42,653 nucleotides of DNA from Abiotrophia sp965245735 (GCA_965245735.1 CBDFAX010000017.1:1-42653); one strand, 5' to 3'. Counted from the first letter of the stretch, positions 33,658-41,170 are shown. Numbers and translations are program-made. The notes: a model not told the origin generated them from the sequence alone.

Positions 33658-33789
33658 TTAGTCCTTTTCTACTGGGAAGTACTTGATGAGGAGTTCAGAT
33701 GCCCCGTATAAGATACCGAGAACTAAGAAGACCCCACCCATCCCAATCAGCATGAGTTCAAGAGCTTGTCGTAAGTTATCTAAATTCAT
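33658..33789 (-). CDS. OadG-like 43-aa single-membrane-helix protein
   Basis: A short gene between oadB and citC. The ATG at 33789 follows a weak GAGG site, and the stop lies 6 bases before citC. The peptide has one hydrophobic helix (LMLIGMGGVFLVLGILYGA) and ends IKYFPVEKD. This resembles the N-terminal anchor of OadG, the decarboxylase gamma subunit (Gly-Met-Gly in the helix, then a FFPEP-like end), without the following soluble domain. I infer a membrane anchor or assembly role in the decarboxylase. Confidence 0.72.
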   Translation of the reverse strand: MNLDNLRQALELMLIGMGGVFLVLGILYGASELLIKYFPVEKD

Positions 33790-33807
33790 AAGTTTTACCT
33801 CGCAATC

Positions 33808-34932
33808 TTAGTGGATGAAGTAAGACAACAAGAGCCCGCCGGCAATAACGGAGGCAATTTGCCCAGAAACGTTAGCCCCTACAGCATACATCAAGATGAA
33901 GTTTTGAGGGTCTTCTTCTGTTGCCATCTTTTGAATGACACGGCTAGACATTGGGAAGGCAGAAATACCAGCCGCCCCAATCATTGGGTTGATCTTGTCC
34001 TTGCGGAAGAGGTTCAAGATTTTGGCGAAGATAACGCCCCCAATAGAGTCCATGATGAAGGCTACCAAACCGAACAAGATAATCATTAAGGTTTGGACAT
34101 TCAAGAAGAGGCCAGCTTGCATCTTAACCGAAATGGTAATCCCTAAGAGGATTGACACAATGTTAACCAATTCGTTTTGAGCGGTTGCGGATAAGCTATC
34201 TAAGACACCACACTCACGTAATAAGTTCCCGAACATGAGGAAACCTACCAATGGTAAGGCGATTGGCGCGATAAAACCAGCCACGATGGTGATAACGATT
34301 GGGAAGAGGATTTTAGTCATCTTAGATACGCCTTCAGCATGGTAAGTCATGCGGATCTTGCGTTCTTCCTTGGTCGTTACTAACTTAATAGCAACTGGTT
34401 GAATGATTGGCACTAAAGCCATGTAGGAGTAGGCTGCAACCGTGATGGCCCCTAAAAGATGAGGTGCCAATTGGTTGGCTACGAAGATAGAAGTAGGACC
34501 GTCAGCCGCACCGATAATCCCGATAGAAGCTGCTTCACGAATGTCAAAGCCCGCTAATACTGCAACTACGACGACGAAGAAAATCCCGAATTGGGCTGCC
34601 GCACCGAAGAGCAACATGAAAGGATTTTGAAGTAATGGCCCGAAGTCAATCATAGCCCCAATCCCAATGAAGATAAGTAGAGGGAAAAGTTCAGTCTCAA
34701 TCCCGGCACGGAAGAGAATGTCTAAGACCCCGTGTTGAGTTACGTTACCGACGGTTTGGTCTAGGACCCCTGAACCTGGGAAGTTAACCAGAATCGTCCC
34801 TAAGCCCATTGGTACCAGCAAGGTTGGTTCGTATTCCTTCTTAATCCCCAGATACATGAGCAGGCCACCAATGACCATCATGAAAACTTGACCAATGTTA
34901 ATGGTCGTAATACCTTGAATTAATGTTTCCAC
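33808..34932 (-). CDS. oadB: Oxaloacetate decarboxylase, beta subunit (Na+ pump)
   Basis: OadB decarboxylates carboxybiotin and pumps Na+ out. The 374-aa membrane protein has about nine to eleven helices and the motif IGIIGAADGPTSIF with the key Asp, plus a matching GISAFPMSSRV region near the C-terminus. The start is GTG at 34932, preceded by AAAGGAG. Confidence 0.95.
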   Translation of the reverse strand: METLIQGITTINIGQVFMMVIGGLLMYLGIKKEYEPTLLVPMGLGTILVNFPGSGVLDQTVGNVTQHGVLDILFRAGIETELFPLLIFIGIGAMIDFGPLLQNPFMLLFGAAAQFGIFFVVVVAVLAGFDIREAASIGIIGAADGPTSIFVANQLAPHLLGAITVAAYSYMALVPIIQPVAIKLVTTKEERKIRMTYHAEGVSKMTKILFPIVITIVAGFIAPIALPLVGFLMFGNLLRECGVLDSLSATAQNELVNIVSILLGITISVKMQAGLFLNVQTLMIILFGLVAFIMDSIGGVIFAKILNLFRKDKINPMIGAAGISAFPMSSRVIQKMATEEDPQNFILMYAVGANVSGQIASVIAGGLLLSYFIH

Positions 34933-34956
34933 TGTCTGTCTCCTTTACTGACTAAA

Positions 34957-35367
34957 TTAATTGATGGTGATGAGGGCATCCCCTGGGTTGACTACTTGGC
35001 CGTTAGCCACATGAATCCCCGATACCACCCCTGCTTTAGATGCCACGATTTCATTTTCCATCTTCATGGCTTCTAAGATCATTAATGGTTGGTTCTCAGC
35101 CACTGTATCCCCAACGTTAACTAAGATGCGGAGAATAGTCCCTGGCATTGGGGATGGCATGGCATCTGCTCCGGCTGGTGCTACAGAAACTGGTGCGGCT
35201 GGCGCTGGGCTTGCTTCTGCTGCAGGTTCGCTAACTGGTGCAGCTGGGGCTGGAGCAGGAGCCACTGGTGCTGGTGCAACTGGGGCAGCTGGCGCTACGG
35301 CCCCAATTTCTTCCATTTCTACCAAGTACTCTTTGCCGTCAACTTTGATTTTGAATTTGCGTAACAT
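34957..35367 (-). CDS. oadD: Biotin carrier protein of oxaloacetate decarboxylase
   Basis: A 136-aa biotinyl protein. The biotin Lys102 lies in EAMKMEN within the C-terminal biotinyl domain (71-136). A long Ala/Pro hinge (residues 24-66) links it to the N-terminal segment, which anchors it to its partners. The enterococcal name OadD is used because gene position and domain make-up agree; the protein could also be called OadC/MmdC. Confidence 0.88.
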   Translation of the reverse strand: MLRKFKIKVDGKEYLVEMEEIGAVAPAAPVAPAPVAPAPAPAAPVSEPAAEASPAPAAPVSVAPAGADAMPSPMPGTILRILVNVGDTVAENQPLMILEAMKMENEIVASKAGVVSGIHVANGQVVNPGDALITIN

Positions 35368-35401
35368 ATTGTATAATTCCTCCTAAATAAATCCATAAAC
35401 C

Positions 35402-35734
35402 TTATGTGCGTTTTTGATAAATGTGCTTGACCGCCCATTGGCTGTCAGGGGCGTCCCCAGCCGCAATGGCTGACGCAATCACCGATACAGTGGTCGCTTC
35501 GGGGTTGCGTTTCAAGACGCGCTTGACCACAAATTGACTGTCGGGATAATTGGCCGCTGCTAGAGCAGAAGCAATCACGCTGACTTCTAGCGCCTCTTCT
35601 GAGTCGGCCGCCACATAGGCTGCCACTGGCTCCCATTCTGCCTCAAAAGCAGCTTGCTGAGCTTGCGCTTGTGCTTGACTCTCTGCTTCTTCAGCGCGGC
35701 GTCGGCCGCCAAATAATCGTCTGAGTAGTTCCAT
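35402..35734 (-). CDS. oadH: OadH-like subunit of oxaloacetate decarboxylase
   Basis: A 110-aa soluble protein heading the operon. The first 35 residues are charged and rich in Arg, Glu, Gln and Ala. The rest holds two similar units, VSVIASALAAANYPDSQFVVK and VSVIASAIAAGDAPDSQWAVK (about residues 51-72 and 82-103), resembling the C-terminal Ala-rich motif of OadG-type subunits. In Enterococcus faecalis the first gene of the same cluster is oadH, whose product links OadA to the biotin protein. Assignment is by position and composition; the tandem repeat is seen directly. Confidence 0.7.
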   Translation of the reverse strand: MELLRRLFGGRRRAEEAESQAQAQAQQAAFEAEWEPVAAYVAADSEEALEVSVIASALAAANYPDSQFVVKRVLKRNPEATTVSVIASAIAAGDAPDSQWAVKHIYQKRT

Positions 35735-35769
35735 TTCTTCACTCCCTTTCAGATTAATCTACTACTTGT

Positions 35770-35802
35770 ATTATACCCTAAACTAGCGCTTACACTAGTC
35801 AA
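35770..35802 (-). promoter_or_regulatory. cit-oad operon promoter with cre
   Basis: On the minus strand a good TATAAT (35770-35775) has TTGACT (35797-35802) 21 bases upstream, too long for unaided RNA polymerase, which suggests an activator. The cre-like TGTAAGCGCTAGTT (35781-35794) lies in the spacer. Confidence 0.6.
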
Positions 35803-35808
35803 ATACTG

Positions 35809-35948
35809 TTCTTTTTGTGTTCTATTAGGCCAAGATTTTGATTTAGTCTTCTTATTTAAGTAATGCGTCTTTTTTGGCTATACAAATTTCCTAAGCCCTT
35901 GTTTTTTAAGTGTTCTTTTTAGCTAAAGCCCTTTCTTTTTGTCTAAAC
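35809..35948. promoter_or_regulatory. T-rich direct repeats in the divergent cit control region
   Basis: The 346-bp gap 35735-36080 holds the two cit promoters and four related motifs: TTCTTTTTG (35809), GTCTTTTTTGGCTA (35867), GTTCTTTTTAGCTAAA (35912) and TTTCTTTTTGTCTAAAC (35932). The last two lie 20 bases apart, two helical turns, directly upstream of the citM -10. They are candidates for the GntR (CitO/CitI-like) activator. The 5' leader after 35985 shows nothing notable. Confidence 0.45.
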
Positions 35949-35954
35949 ATTCGC

Positions 35955-35984
35955 TATGATACAGGCATAAAGTAAACGCGTTCA
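35955..35984 (+). promoter_or_regulatory. citrate carrier promoter and cre site
   Basis: TATGAT (35955-35960) is the -10; a weak TTTCTT lies 17 bases upstream. The cre site AGTAAACGCGTTCA (35971-35984) overlaps the expected start, fitting direct CcpA repression. Confidence 0.6.
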
Positions 35985-36080
35985 TTTCATGGAATGGACG
36001 TGTCGGGTCTGGGTCAGAAGGTTTTAGCGACTTTTGGCTCCTGCCCACGCTATTATTATTTTAATTTCAGAAAGGAAGAT

Positions 36081-37466
36081 ATGATGTTACTCACAGTCTT
36101 TGCTTATGCAATGATGGTTGTCTTCATGTATGTCATCATGAAGAAGAAAATGTCACCATTCACTGCCCTAGTACTCATTCCGCTTGCTTTTGCGCTGGTA
36201 GCAGTCTTAACCGGCGTGGTCCAAGATGTCAACATCGGGACACTCGTTCGCCAAGGTCTCTTTGGCAACAACTCCAAGGATAAACTTACTGCAATGAAAG
36301 GGACGGCTGAAACCGGGGTTATGCTCCTCTTCGCCATCCTCTACTTCTCCCTCATGTTAGATTCCGGTCTCTTCGACCCAATCACTAACAAAATGATTCG
36401 CTACGCTAAAGGCGATCCAATGAAAGTCCTCGTGGCTACTGCTATTGTTGCGGCCGCTGTTTCCATGAACGGTGACGGAACAACCACTACTTTGATTTGC
36501 TGCTCGGCCTTCGTGCCAATCTACAAGAAACTCGACATGAAACTCATGAACTTGGGTGTCTTAGTTATCTTGCAAAACACCATCATGAACCTCTTACCAT
36601 GGGGTGGCCCAACCGCTCGTGCCATGTCCGTCTTGGGCGTTGAAGCCGACATCTTGGGTTACTTAGCACCAGGGATGGTTCTCTCTATTCTCTACGTTAT
36701 CTTCTTCGTTGCCCGTGGTATGGGTAAAAAAGAACGCGCTCGTTTAGGTATCAAGGAATTAACCGACGCTGAACTGGATGAATTAACTACTATTTCTGAT
36801 CCTGAAGTCTTGGCTATCCGCCGTCCTCAAAACTTCTGGATTAACGCCGTTATGACCCTCGTCCTAGTTGGTTGGTTAGTAGCTGGCTCCTTCATCGACG
36901 CTATAGAAGTTAAGCCTGTTGTCCTCTTCTTAATCGGGACTGGCTTAGCCATGATGATTAACTACCCAGACCTCAAGACTCAATCCAAACGTATTGGTGA
37001 AAACGCTGGGGATGCGGTACAAGTGGTCCTCCTCGTCTTCGGGGCAGGGGTCTTCATGGGGCTCTTCCAAGGGACTGGTATGGCCAAGGCCTTGACCGAC
37101 AGCATCGTCCATATCATTCCACAACAATTAGCAGGCTTCTGGAGCTTGATTATTGCCCTCATCTCCGTACCAGGGACCTTCTTCTTAACCAACGATGGTT
37201 TCTACTACGGGGTGCTGATTCCATTCGCAGAAATCGGTCGTCAATATGGCTTCACCGATATGCAAATGGCCTTGGCTTCTCTCATGGGGCAAGCCTTCCA
37301 CCTCTTGAGCCCACTGGTTGCCTTCATCTACCTCTTGCTCCGCTTAACTGGCTTGGACATGGGCGAATGGCAACGTGAATCTGCTAAGTACGCTGCAGTG
37401 GTCTTCGTTATCTTCGTGGTTACCATCGTCTTAATGGGCCACATGCCACTCTACTTAGCACAATAA
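36081..37466 (+). CDS. CitMHS family citrate transporter
   Basis: A 461-aa carrier with 11-12 hydrophobic helices. Family marks include SMNGDGTTTTLICCSAFVPI and NLLPWGGPTARAMSVLG in the first half, and FFLTNDGFYYGVLIPFAE and LLSPLVAFIYLL in the second. CitMHS proteins import citrate, usually as a metal complex with protons. The start is one of two adjacent ATGs (36081 or 36084) after AGAAAGGA; the open frame back to 35994 has no ribosome site. It is divergent from the cit-oad operon it supplies. Confidence 0.92.
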   Translation: MMLLTVFAYAMMVVFMYVIMKKKMSPFTALVLIPLAFALVAVLTGVVQDVNIGTLVRQGLFGNNSKDKLTAMKGTAETGVMLLFAILYFSLMLDSGLFDPITNKMIRYAKGDPMKVLVATAIVAAAVSMNGDGTTTTLICCSAFVPIYKKLDMKLMNLGVLVILQNTIMNLLPWGGPTARAMSVLGVEADILGYLAPGMVLSILYVIFFVARGMGKKERARLGIKELTDAELDELTTISDPEVLAIRRPQNFWINAVMTLVLVGWLVAGSFIDAIEVKPVVLFLIGTGLAMMINYPDLKTQSKRIGENAGDAVQVVLLVFGAGVFMGLFQGTGMAKALTDSIVHIIPQQLAGFWSLIIALISVPGTFFLTNDGFYYGVLIPFAEIGRQYGFTDMQMALASLMGQAFHLLSPLVAFIYLLLRLTGLDMGEWQRESAKYAAVVFVIFVVTIVLMGHMPLYLAQ

Positions 37467-37476
37467 TACTTAAGAC

Positions 37477-37510
37477 AAAAGAGCTAGGACTAAGTCCTAG
37501 CTCTTTTTTT
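37477..37510 (+). terminator. Terminator of the citrate carrier gene
   Basis: AAAAGAGCTAGGAC-TAA-GTCCTAGCTCTTTT followed by TTT. Confidence 0.88.
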
Positions 37511-37562
37511 GTGTCCCTATGCAAATTGTGCTAACTTATGCACGTAAATTTCCTAACTCAGA

Positions 37563-37596
37563 CCCTATCTATCAATAGATAGATTGATAGATAGGG
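37563..37596 (+). repeat. CCCTAT hairpin repeat, copy 5
   Basis: Same 14-bp arms as copy 4 with the centre AGATAG, i.e. its exact reverse complement. GCACGTAAATTT precedes it. It sits between the converging citrate carrier and protease genes. Confidence 0.7.
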
Positions 37597-37617
37597 TAGC
37601 AAAGCCAGATTGCTTGG

Positions 37618-38529
37618 TTAGAGTTGGGAAGTTGGCTGCTCCCAGAATTCTGGTACCTGAGCCAAGATCTCATCAGCTGTCTTCAAGCTGGCTTCTTCGA
37701 CACTCAGGCCTGTCTTCTTAAGGTAGTAGCGCACCAAGTGATAGCCACAACTATAGCCCGCTGCATAGGGCAGACCGACTGGGCGCCCCCCTTGCACTTG
37801 AGTCAATTCATCCCCGTAGAGATAAGGAGCGGCCCCATAGAGGTTAGAGATATCAAGATTAGCCTTGATTTTGGGCTTGATTAGACTGTCTAAGGTCGCC
37901 AAATCGGTCTTGGTCACCCAAGGACCTAGATAGTCGGGACCGTAGAGTTTTAACACGAAATTCTCAGCCAAGCCTTCTGCTATCATAAGTTCCTTCAGGG
38001 CGCCTTGTTGCCAATCCACAAATTGGTAGCGCACATTATGGTTACATTCATGGGCCAAGGCCGCTGGCAAACGTCGCAAGGTCTCCTGGCTTGGTACCAA
38101 GGACAAGAAGATGTAGCCCGGAATCCCACCTTCACCCAGATAATTATCATTGAGGCGCATAACAGGACTCTCCGCCTTGCCTAGCAAGATCGCTAAGACA
38201 TATTCTTTGCACGGTGGATGGATTCCTGCCTGCTCGAAACTGTCAATGGCCAGATGGAAGGCTTTTTCTAGCTCCTGATAAACTGAATCGTCTAGTGCTT
38301 CAATATCAGCGCTATGCTCAGGCCTTAAGTTAAAGGGTGTTAAATTGGCCAAGCTCAAAATCTGTAGGGCATCCGCCCCCTGTCCAGCTTCTATACTTAA
38401 ACCCTGGCGGGCAAATTTCCCCCGAAAAGGCGCTAAAACTTCCTTCCTGAATAGGGCTTCGCCCTGATCTGGGGATAAGGCCAAGACTTGTCGATAGACT
38501 TGATCTGTACGAATGATCTTTAAATTCAT
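37618..38529 (-). CDS. DUF2268-type zinc metalloprotease homologue
   Basis: A 303-aa protein with HECNH (His160-Glu-Cys-Asn-His164) in LAHECNHNVRY, a zincin HExxH motif, and a possible third ligand in MIAEGLAENF (Glu185 or Glu189). The DUF2268 family is named as a predicted zinc protease; substrates are unknown. There is no signal peptide, so it acts in the cytoplasm. The gene is driven by a MerR-type promoter and lies divergent from a TipAS-domain MerR gene. Confidence 0.85.
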   Translation of the reverse strand: MNLKIIRTDQVYRQVLALSPDQGEALFRKEVLAPFRGKFARQGLSIEAGQGADALQILSLANLTPFNLRPEHSADIEALDDSVYQELEKAFHLAIDSFEQAGIHPPCKEYVLAILLGKAESPVMRLNDNYLGEGGIPGYIFLSLVPSQETLRRLPAALAHECNHNVRYQFVDWQQGALKELMIAEGLAENFVLKLYGPDYLGPWVTKTDLATLDSLIKPKIKANLDISNLYGAAPYLYGDELTQVQGGRPVGLPYAAGYSCGYHLVRYYLKKTGLSVEEASLKTADEILAQVPEFWEQPTSQL

Positions 38530-38553
38530 CCTAATTCCTCCTTTTTCTCTATT

Positions 38554-38584
38554 AGTCTACACCTTAACCTTACGTTAGGGTCAA
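38554..38584 (-). promoter_or_regulatory. MerR-type promoter of the protease gene
   Basis: On the minus strand TTGACC (38579-38584) and TAGACT (38554-38559) are separated by 19 bases, the over-long spacer typical of MerR-activated promoters. A dyad (CTTGACC ... GGTTAAG) fills the spacer. The divergent merR -10 (TATACT, 38594-38599) lies next to it, so one bound regulator can control both genes. Confidence 0.75.
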
Positions 38585-38633
38585 GCCCTATGTTATACTA
38601 AATACTAGATTTTACTAAAAAGGAGGAGCAGGC

Positions 38634-39377
38634 ATGATTTATCGGGTCAAAGAAGCTGCCCAACTAGCTGGAGTTTCCCCTCGTACACTCCACCACTATG
38701 ATGCTATTGGCCTCTTACCAGCTAAGAAAGAGGCCAATGGCTACCGCTATTACCAAGAAGAAGATTTGGAGCGTCTCCAGCTCATCCTCTACTATAAATA
38801 CTTAGGTCTTTCACTAGAGGACATTGGCAAGTTGCTAGAGGCCAATAGCACTAATTTCCTCCAACTTCTGGAGCAACAGCTGACTCAACTGCAATCAGAG
38901 CGCCAACGTTTAGACACCTTAATTGAAACCTTAACGGCTAGCATCCAAGCTAAAAAAGCAGGCCAGTCCCTATCACCACAAGCGCAATTTCGCGGTTTTA
39001 GCTATCCAGATATGCTGCCCTATGTTAGCCAAGCGCGACAAGATTACGGCCTAGACGTCATGATTGAGGCTGAAAAGCGCCAAGAGGGGCAGAAAATAGA
39101 GGTCGCCGAGAAATTCAATGCGGTCTTTCGCCAATGGGCTCAGCATTTTGAGGCCGGACTTTCAATCGAGTCGGAGCCTATCCAAAGCTTATGTCAAGAA
39201 CTCTACCGTCTCCTCAATACCTATGCCTTTGACTGCTCCCTGACCGTCTTCGGCTACATTGGGCAAAACTATCAAGACAATCCTGATTTTCGCCACAATC
39301 TCAATCGCTTTGCTCCCGATTTAGCAGCATCCGTCAGTCAAGCTATCCAATATTTTGTCCGCCACGCTAAATCCTAA
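38634..39377 (+). CDS. MerR family regulator with TipAS-type effector domain
   Basis: A 247-aa regulator. The N-terminal MerR helix-turn-helix is typical (YRVKEAAQLAGVSPRTLHHYDAIGL, residues 2-26), followed by a dimerisation coiled coil (about 78-110). The C-terminal 130 residues resemble the TipAS antibiotic-recognition domain, with Trp/Phe-rich helices (FNAVFRQWAQHFEAG, LTVFGYIGQNY). TipAS proteins bind peptide antibiotics or other drugs, which suggests the protease responds to a toxic ligand. Ligand here is unknown. Confidence 0.83.
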   Translation: MIYRVKEAAQLAGVSPRTLHHYDAIGLLPAKKEANGYRYYQEEDLERLQLILYYKYLGLSLEDIGKLLEANSTNFLQLLEQQLTQLQSERQRLDTLIETLTASIQAKKAGQSLSPQAQFRGFSYPDMLPYVSQARQDYGLDVMIEAEKRQEGQKIEVAEKFNAVFRQWAQHFEAGLSIESEPIQSLCQELYRLLNTYAFDCSLTVFGYIGQNYQDNPDFRHNLNRFAPDLAASVSQAIQYFVRHAKS

Positions 39378-39398
39378 GAGCCCTAACAAGGCCTTGGC

Positions 39399-39428
39399 TT
39401 GGCTAAAGTCCCTATTTTTAGGTATAAT
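39399..39428 (+). promoter_or_regulatory. Promoter of the GntR-citG pair
   Basis: TTGGCT (39399-39404), 18 bases, TATAAT (39423-39428). Confidence 0.6.
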
Positions 39429-39464
39429 AGACATGATGACATCAAATAGAAAAGGAGAATCCCT

Positions 39465-40160
39465 ATGTCTGCGATTATCGAGGCGGTCAAACGCAACTTA
39501 GATATTACTCAGAATAAACCCCTCAAGATTTCGCTCTACGAAGCCTTTCGTAAGACGATTATCTTGGGCCAAATCCCAGCTGGCACCCGGATCAATGAGA
39601 AGGAATTCTCTACAGCTCTCAATATTAGTCGGACGCCCATCCGCTATGCCCTAACAGAATTAACCAAGGAACTCTTAGTGGAGCATATTCCTAAAATTGG
39701 CATTATTGTCAAAGGGATTAGTATCAAGGATGCCCTAGAAATCTACGATATTCGTAAGGCCCTAGACACCCTGGCTACCATCAAGGCCATGACTCTGATG
39801 ACGCCCGAAGACTTCCAAGAACTTCAAGCTATCCTAGAAGAGTGCGAGCGTCTCAATCAAGCCAACCGCGTGGATGATGTCTTGGCTAACTTCACCAAAT
39901 TTAATGACTTCATCTATGCTAAGAGCCAGATGACCCGTTTGCGGGATATCGTCTCTGAGCTGCGGACCTATGTCATTTATTTCCGCGACTTGTCCATTCG
40001 ATCTTCCCAACGCCGGAGCGCAGCCTTAGAAGAACACTGGCTAATTTACCGTGGCATGTGCAATCACGATATTGATCAGATTACCCTCATTACCCACGAA
40101 CATCTGGATCGGTCCTTACGCTTCATCCTCAAGCAAATGGAGAAACTCCACATTGACTAA
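39465..40160 (+). CDS. citO: GntR (FCD-type) regulator, probable citrate activator CitO/CitI-like
   Basis: A 231-aa regulator with a GntR helix-turn-helix (LYEAFRKTIILGQIPAGTRINEKEF ... NISRTPIRYAL) and a C-terminal all-helical FCD domain with acidic and His residues suited to a metal-carboxylate ligand (EIYDIRKALDTLA, KFNDFIYAKSQ, EEHWLIYRG, HEHLDRSL). In Enterococcus and Weissella, regulators of this type bind citrate and activate cit genes. It is directly followed by citG, supporting the same role here. It is separated from the cit operon by the protease/MerR pair. Confidence 0.82.
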   Translation: MSAIIEAVKRNLDITQNKPLKISLYEAFRKTIILGQIPAGTRINEKEFSTALNISRTPIRYALTELTKELLVEHIPKIGIIVKGISIKDALEIYDIRKALDTLATIKAMTLMTPEDFQELQAILEECERLNQANRVDDVLANFTKFNDFIYAKSQMTRLRDIVSELRTYVIYFRDLSIRSSQRRSAALEEHWLIYRGMCNHDIDQITLITHEHLDRSLRFILKQMEKLHID

Positions 40161-40995
40161 TAAGACTATCTCTTGTGATTATCTGGCAGATTTAGCCTGC
40201 CAGGCCCTGGCTTTTGAAGTTCAACTGGCCCCTAAGCCTGGCCTAGTTGATCCTTGGTCCAATGGTGCCCACCGTGATATGACGCCCCAAACTTTCGCCG
40301 CTAGTATTGAGGCCTTGCGACCTTATTTTAAGGGCTATGTCCAATTAGGCCAAGCGCATGCAGGGGCGCCTGATCAGCTCTTCCTAGCCCTACGTCACCT
40401 AGGGCAAGAAGCCGAAGCCGCCATGTTAGCAGCCACCGCTGGCGTCAACACCCATAAGGGGGCCAATTTTTCCTTTGCCCTCCTATTGGGTGCCTTGGGA
40501 GCCTGTCAAGGCGACCTGGAGGCTAGTTGGCCTTTGATTAAGTCCATGACCCAGCATCTCGTGACCCAGGATTTTGCCCATTTGGCCCAAAAAACCTCCC
40601 TCTCTTATGGCGAACGCCTTTACTTGGAGCATGGTATTACCGGGGTCCGGGGCGAAGCAGCAGCAGGCTATCCGGTCTTGCGCCAAGGCTTGCTACCCTT
40701 TGTCTATCATCGCCAAGACCTGGATCAACGCCAGCTTTGGTTACAGGCTCTGGTCTATTTAATGGCTACTGTCCAAGATGGCAACCTACTCCATCGGGGT
40801 GGACTGACCGCCCTAGCCCAGATTCAAGGCGAAATGAGTCTACTCTTAAGCCAACTTCCTGACTTATCCTTAGCCCAGCTAGAAGAGCGACTTATAGCCT
40901 ATGACCAAGTCCTCATAGAACGTCACCTCAGCCCCGGCGGCAGTGCCGATTTCTTGGCTCTAGGCTATTTCTGCACATTGATTACCCAAACTTAA
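40153..40995 (+). CDS. citG: Triphosphoribosyl-dephospho-CoA synthase
   Basis: CitG makes the precursor of the citrate lyase prosthetic group from ATP and dephospho-CoA; CitX then transfers it. The 280-aa protein has LAPKPGLVDPWSNGAHRDM, GVNTHKGANFSFALLLGALG and HLSPGGSADFLAL, the family signatures. No ATG fits; TTG at 40153 overlaps the citO stop by 8 bases and has GGAG about 10 bases upstream. The frame back to an ATG at 40051 lies inside citO and is rejected. Confidence 0.9.
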   Translation: MTNKTISCDYLADLACQALAFEVQLAPKPGLVDPWSNGAHRDMTPQTFAASIEALRPYFKGYVQLGQAHAGAPDQLFLALRHLGQEAEAAMLAATAGVNTHKGANFSFALLLGALGACQGDLEASWPLIKSMTQHLVTQDFAHLAQKTSLSYGERLYLEHGITGVRGEAAAGYPVLRQGLLPFVYHRQDLDQRQLWLQALVYLMATVQDGNLLHRGGLTALAQIQGEMSLLLSQLPDLSLAQLEERLIAYDQVLIERHLSPGGSADFLALGYFCTLITQT

Positions 40996-41000
40996 TCCCG

Positions 41001-41029
41001 GCTTGCTAAGTAACTTGGCAAGCTTTTTT
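41001..41029 (+). terminator. Terminator after citG
   Basis: A 10-bp stem GCTTGCTAAG-TAA-CTTGGCAAGC with one wobble, followed by TTTTTT. Confidence 0.85.
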
Positions 41030-41061
41030 ATTTGGCTTAGCGACTGATCTAGGGCTCTGGC

Positions 41062-41096
41062 TTGCAGAATCCGAACGTTTGTCATATTATCTAACA
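41062..41096 (+). promoter_or_regulatory. glnR upstream promoter overlapped by a GlnR box
   Basis: TTGCAG (41062-41067), 17 bases, TATTAT (41085-41090). The GlnR box TGTCA-TATTATC-TAACA (41080-41096) matches TGTNA-N7-TNACA exactly and covers the -10, so GlnR should autorepress the operon when nitrogen is plentiful. Confidence 0.85.
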
Positions 41097-41114
41097 TAAG
41101 AGGTCAGGATGCAG

Positions 41115-41143
41115 TTGACCCCTCATTTGACTTTCCCTATAAT
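41115..41143 (+). promoter_or_regulatory. glnR downstream promoter
   Basis: TTGACC (41115-41120), 17 bases, consensus TATAAT (41138-41143). No GlnR box overlaps it, so it may give basal expression. Confidence 0.65.
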
Positions 41144-41170
41144 CATAAATGATAAAAGAAGGTGACAACT

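Noticed and set aside
35066..35386. Ala/Gly-rich plus-strand frame opposite the biotin carrier gene
   Set aside because: It is the antisense of the Ala/Pro hinge; no independent evidence of coding.
36000..36080. Citrate carrier leader checked for a riboswitch
   Set aside because: No conserved core or terminator/anti-terminator pair could be seen.
589..37596. CCCTAT repeats considered as a CRISPR array
   Set aside because: Copies are kilobases apart, palindromic and without spacers or cas genes.
41069..41081. AATCCGAACGTTT before glnR considered as a PurR box
   Set aside because: No second inverted box at 16-17 bases, and the overlapping GlnR box explains the site better.
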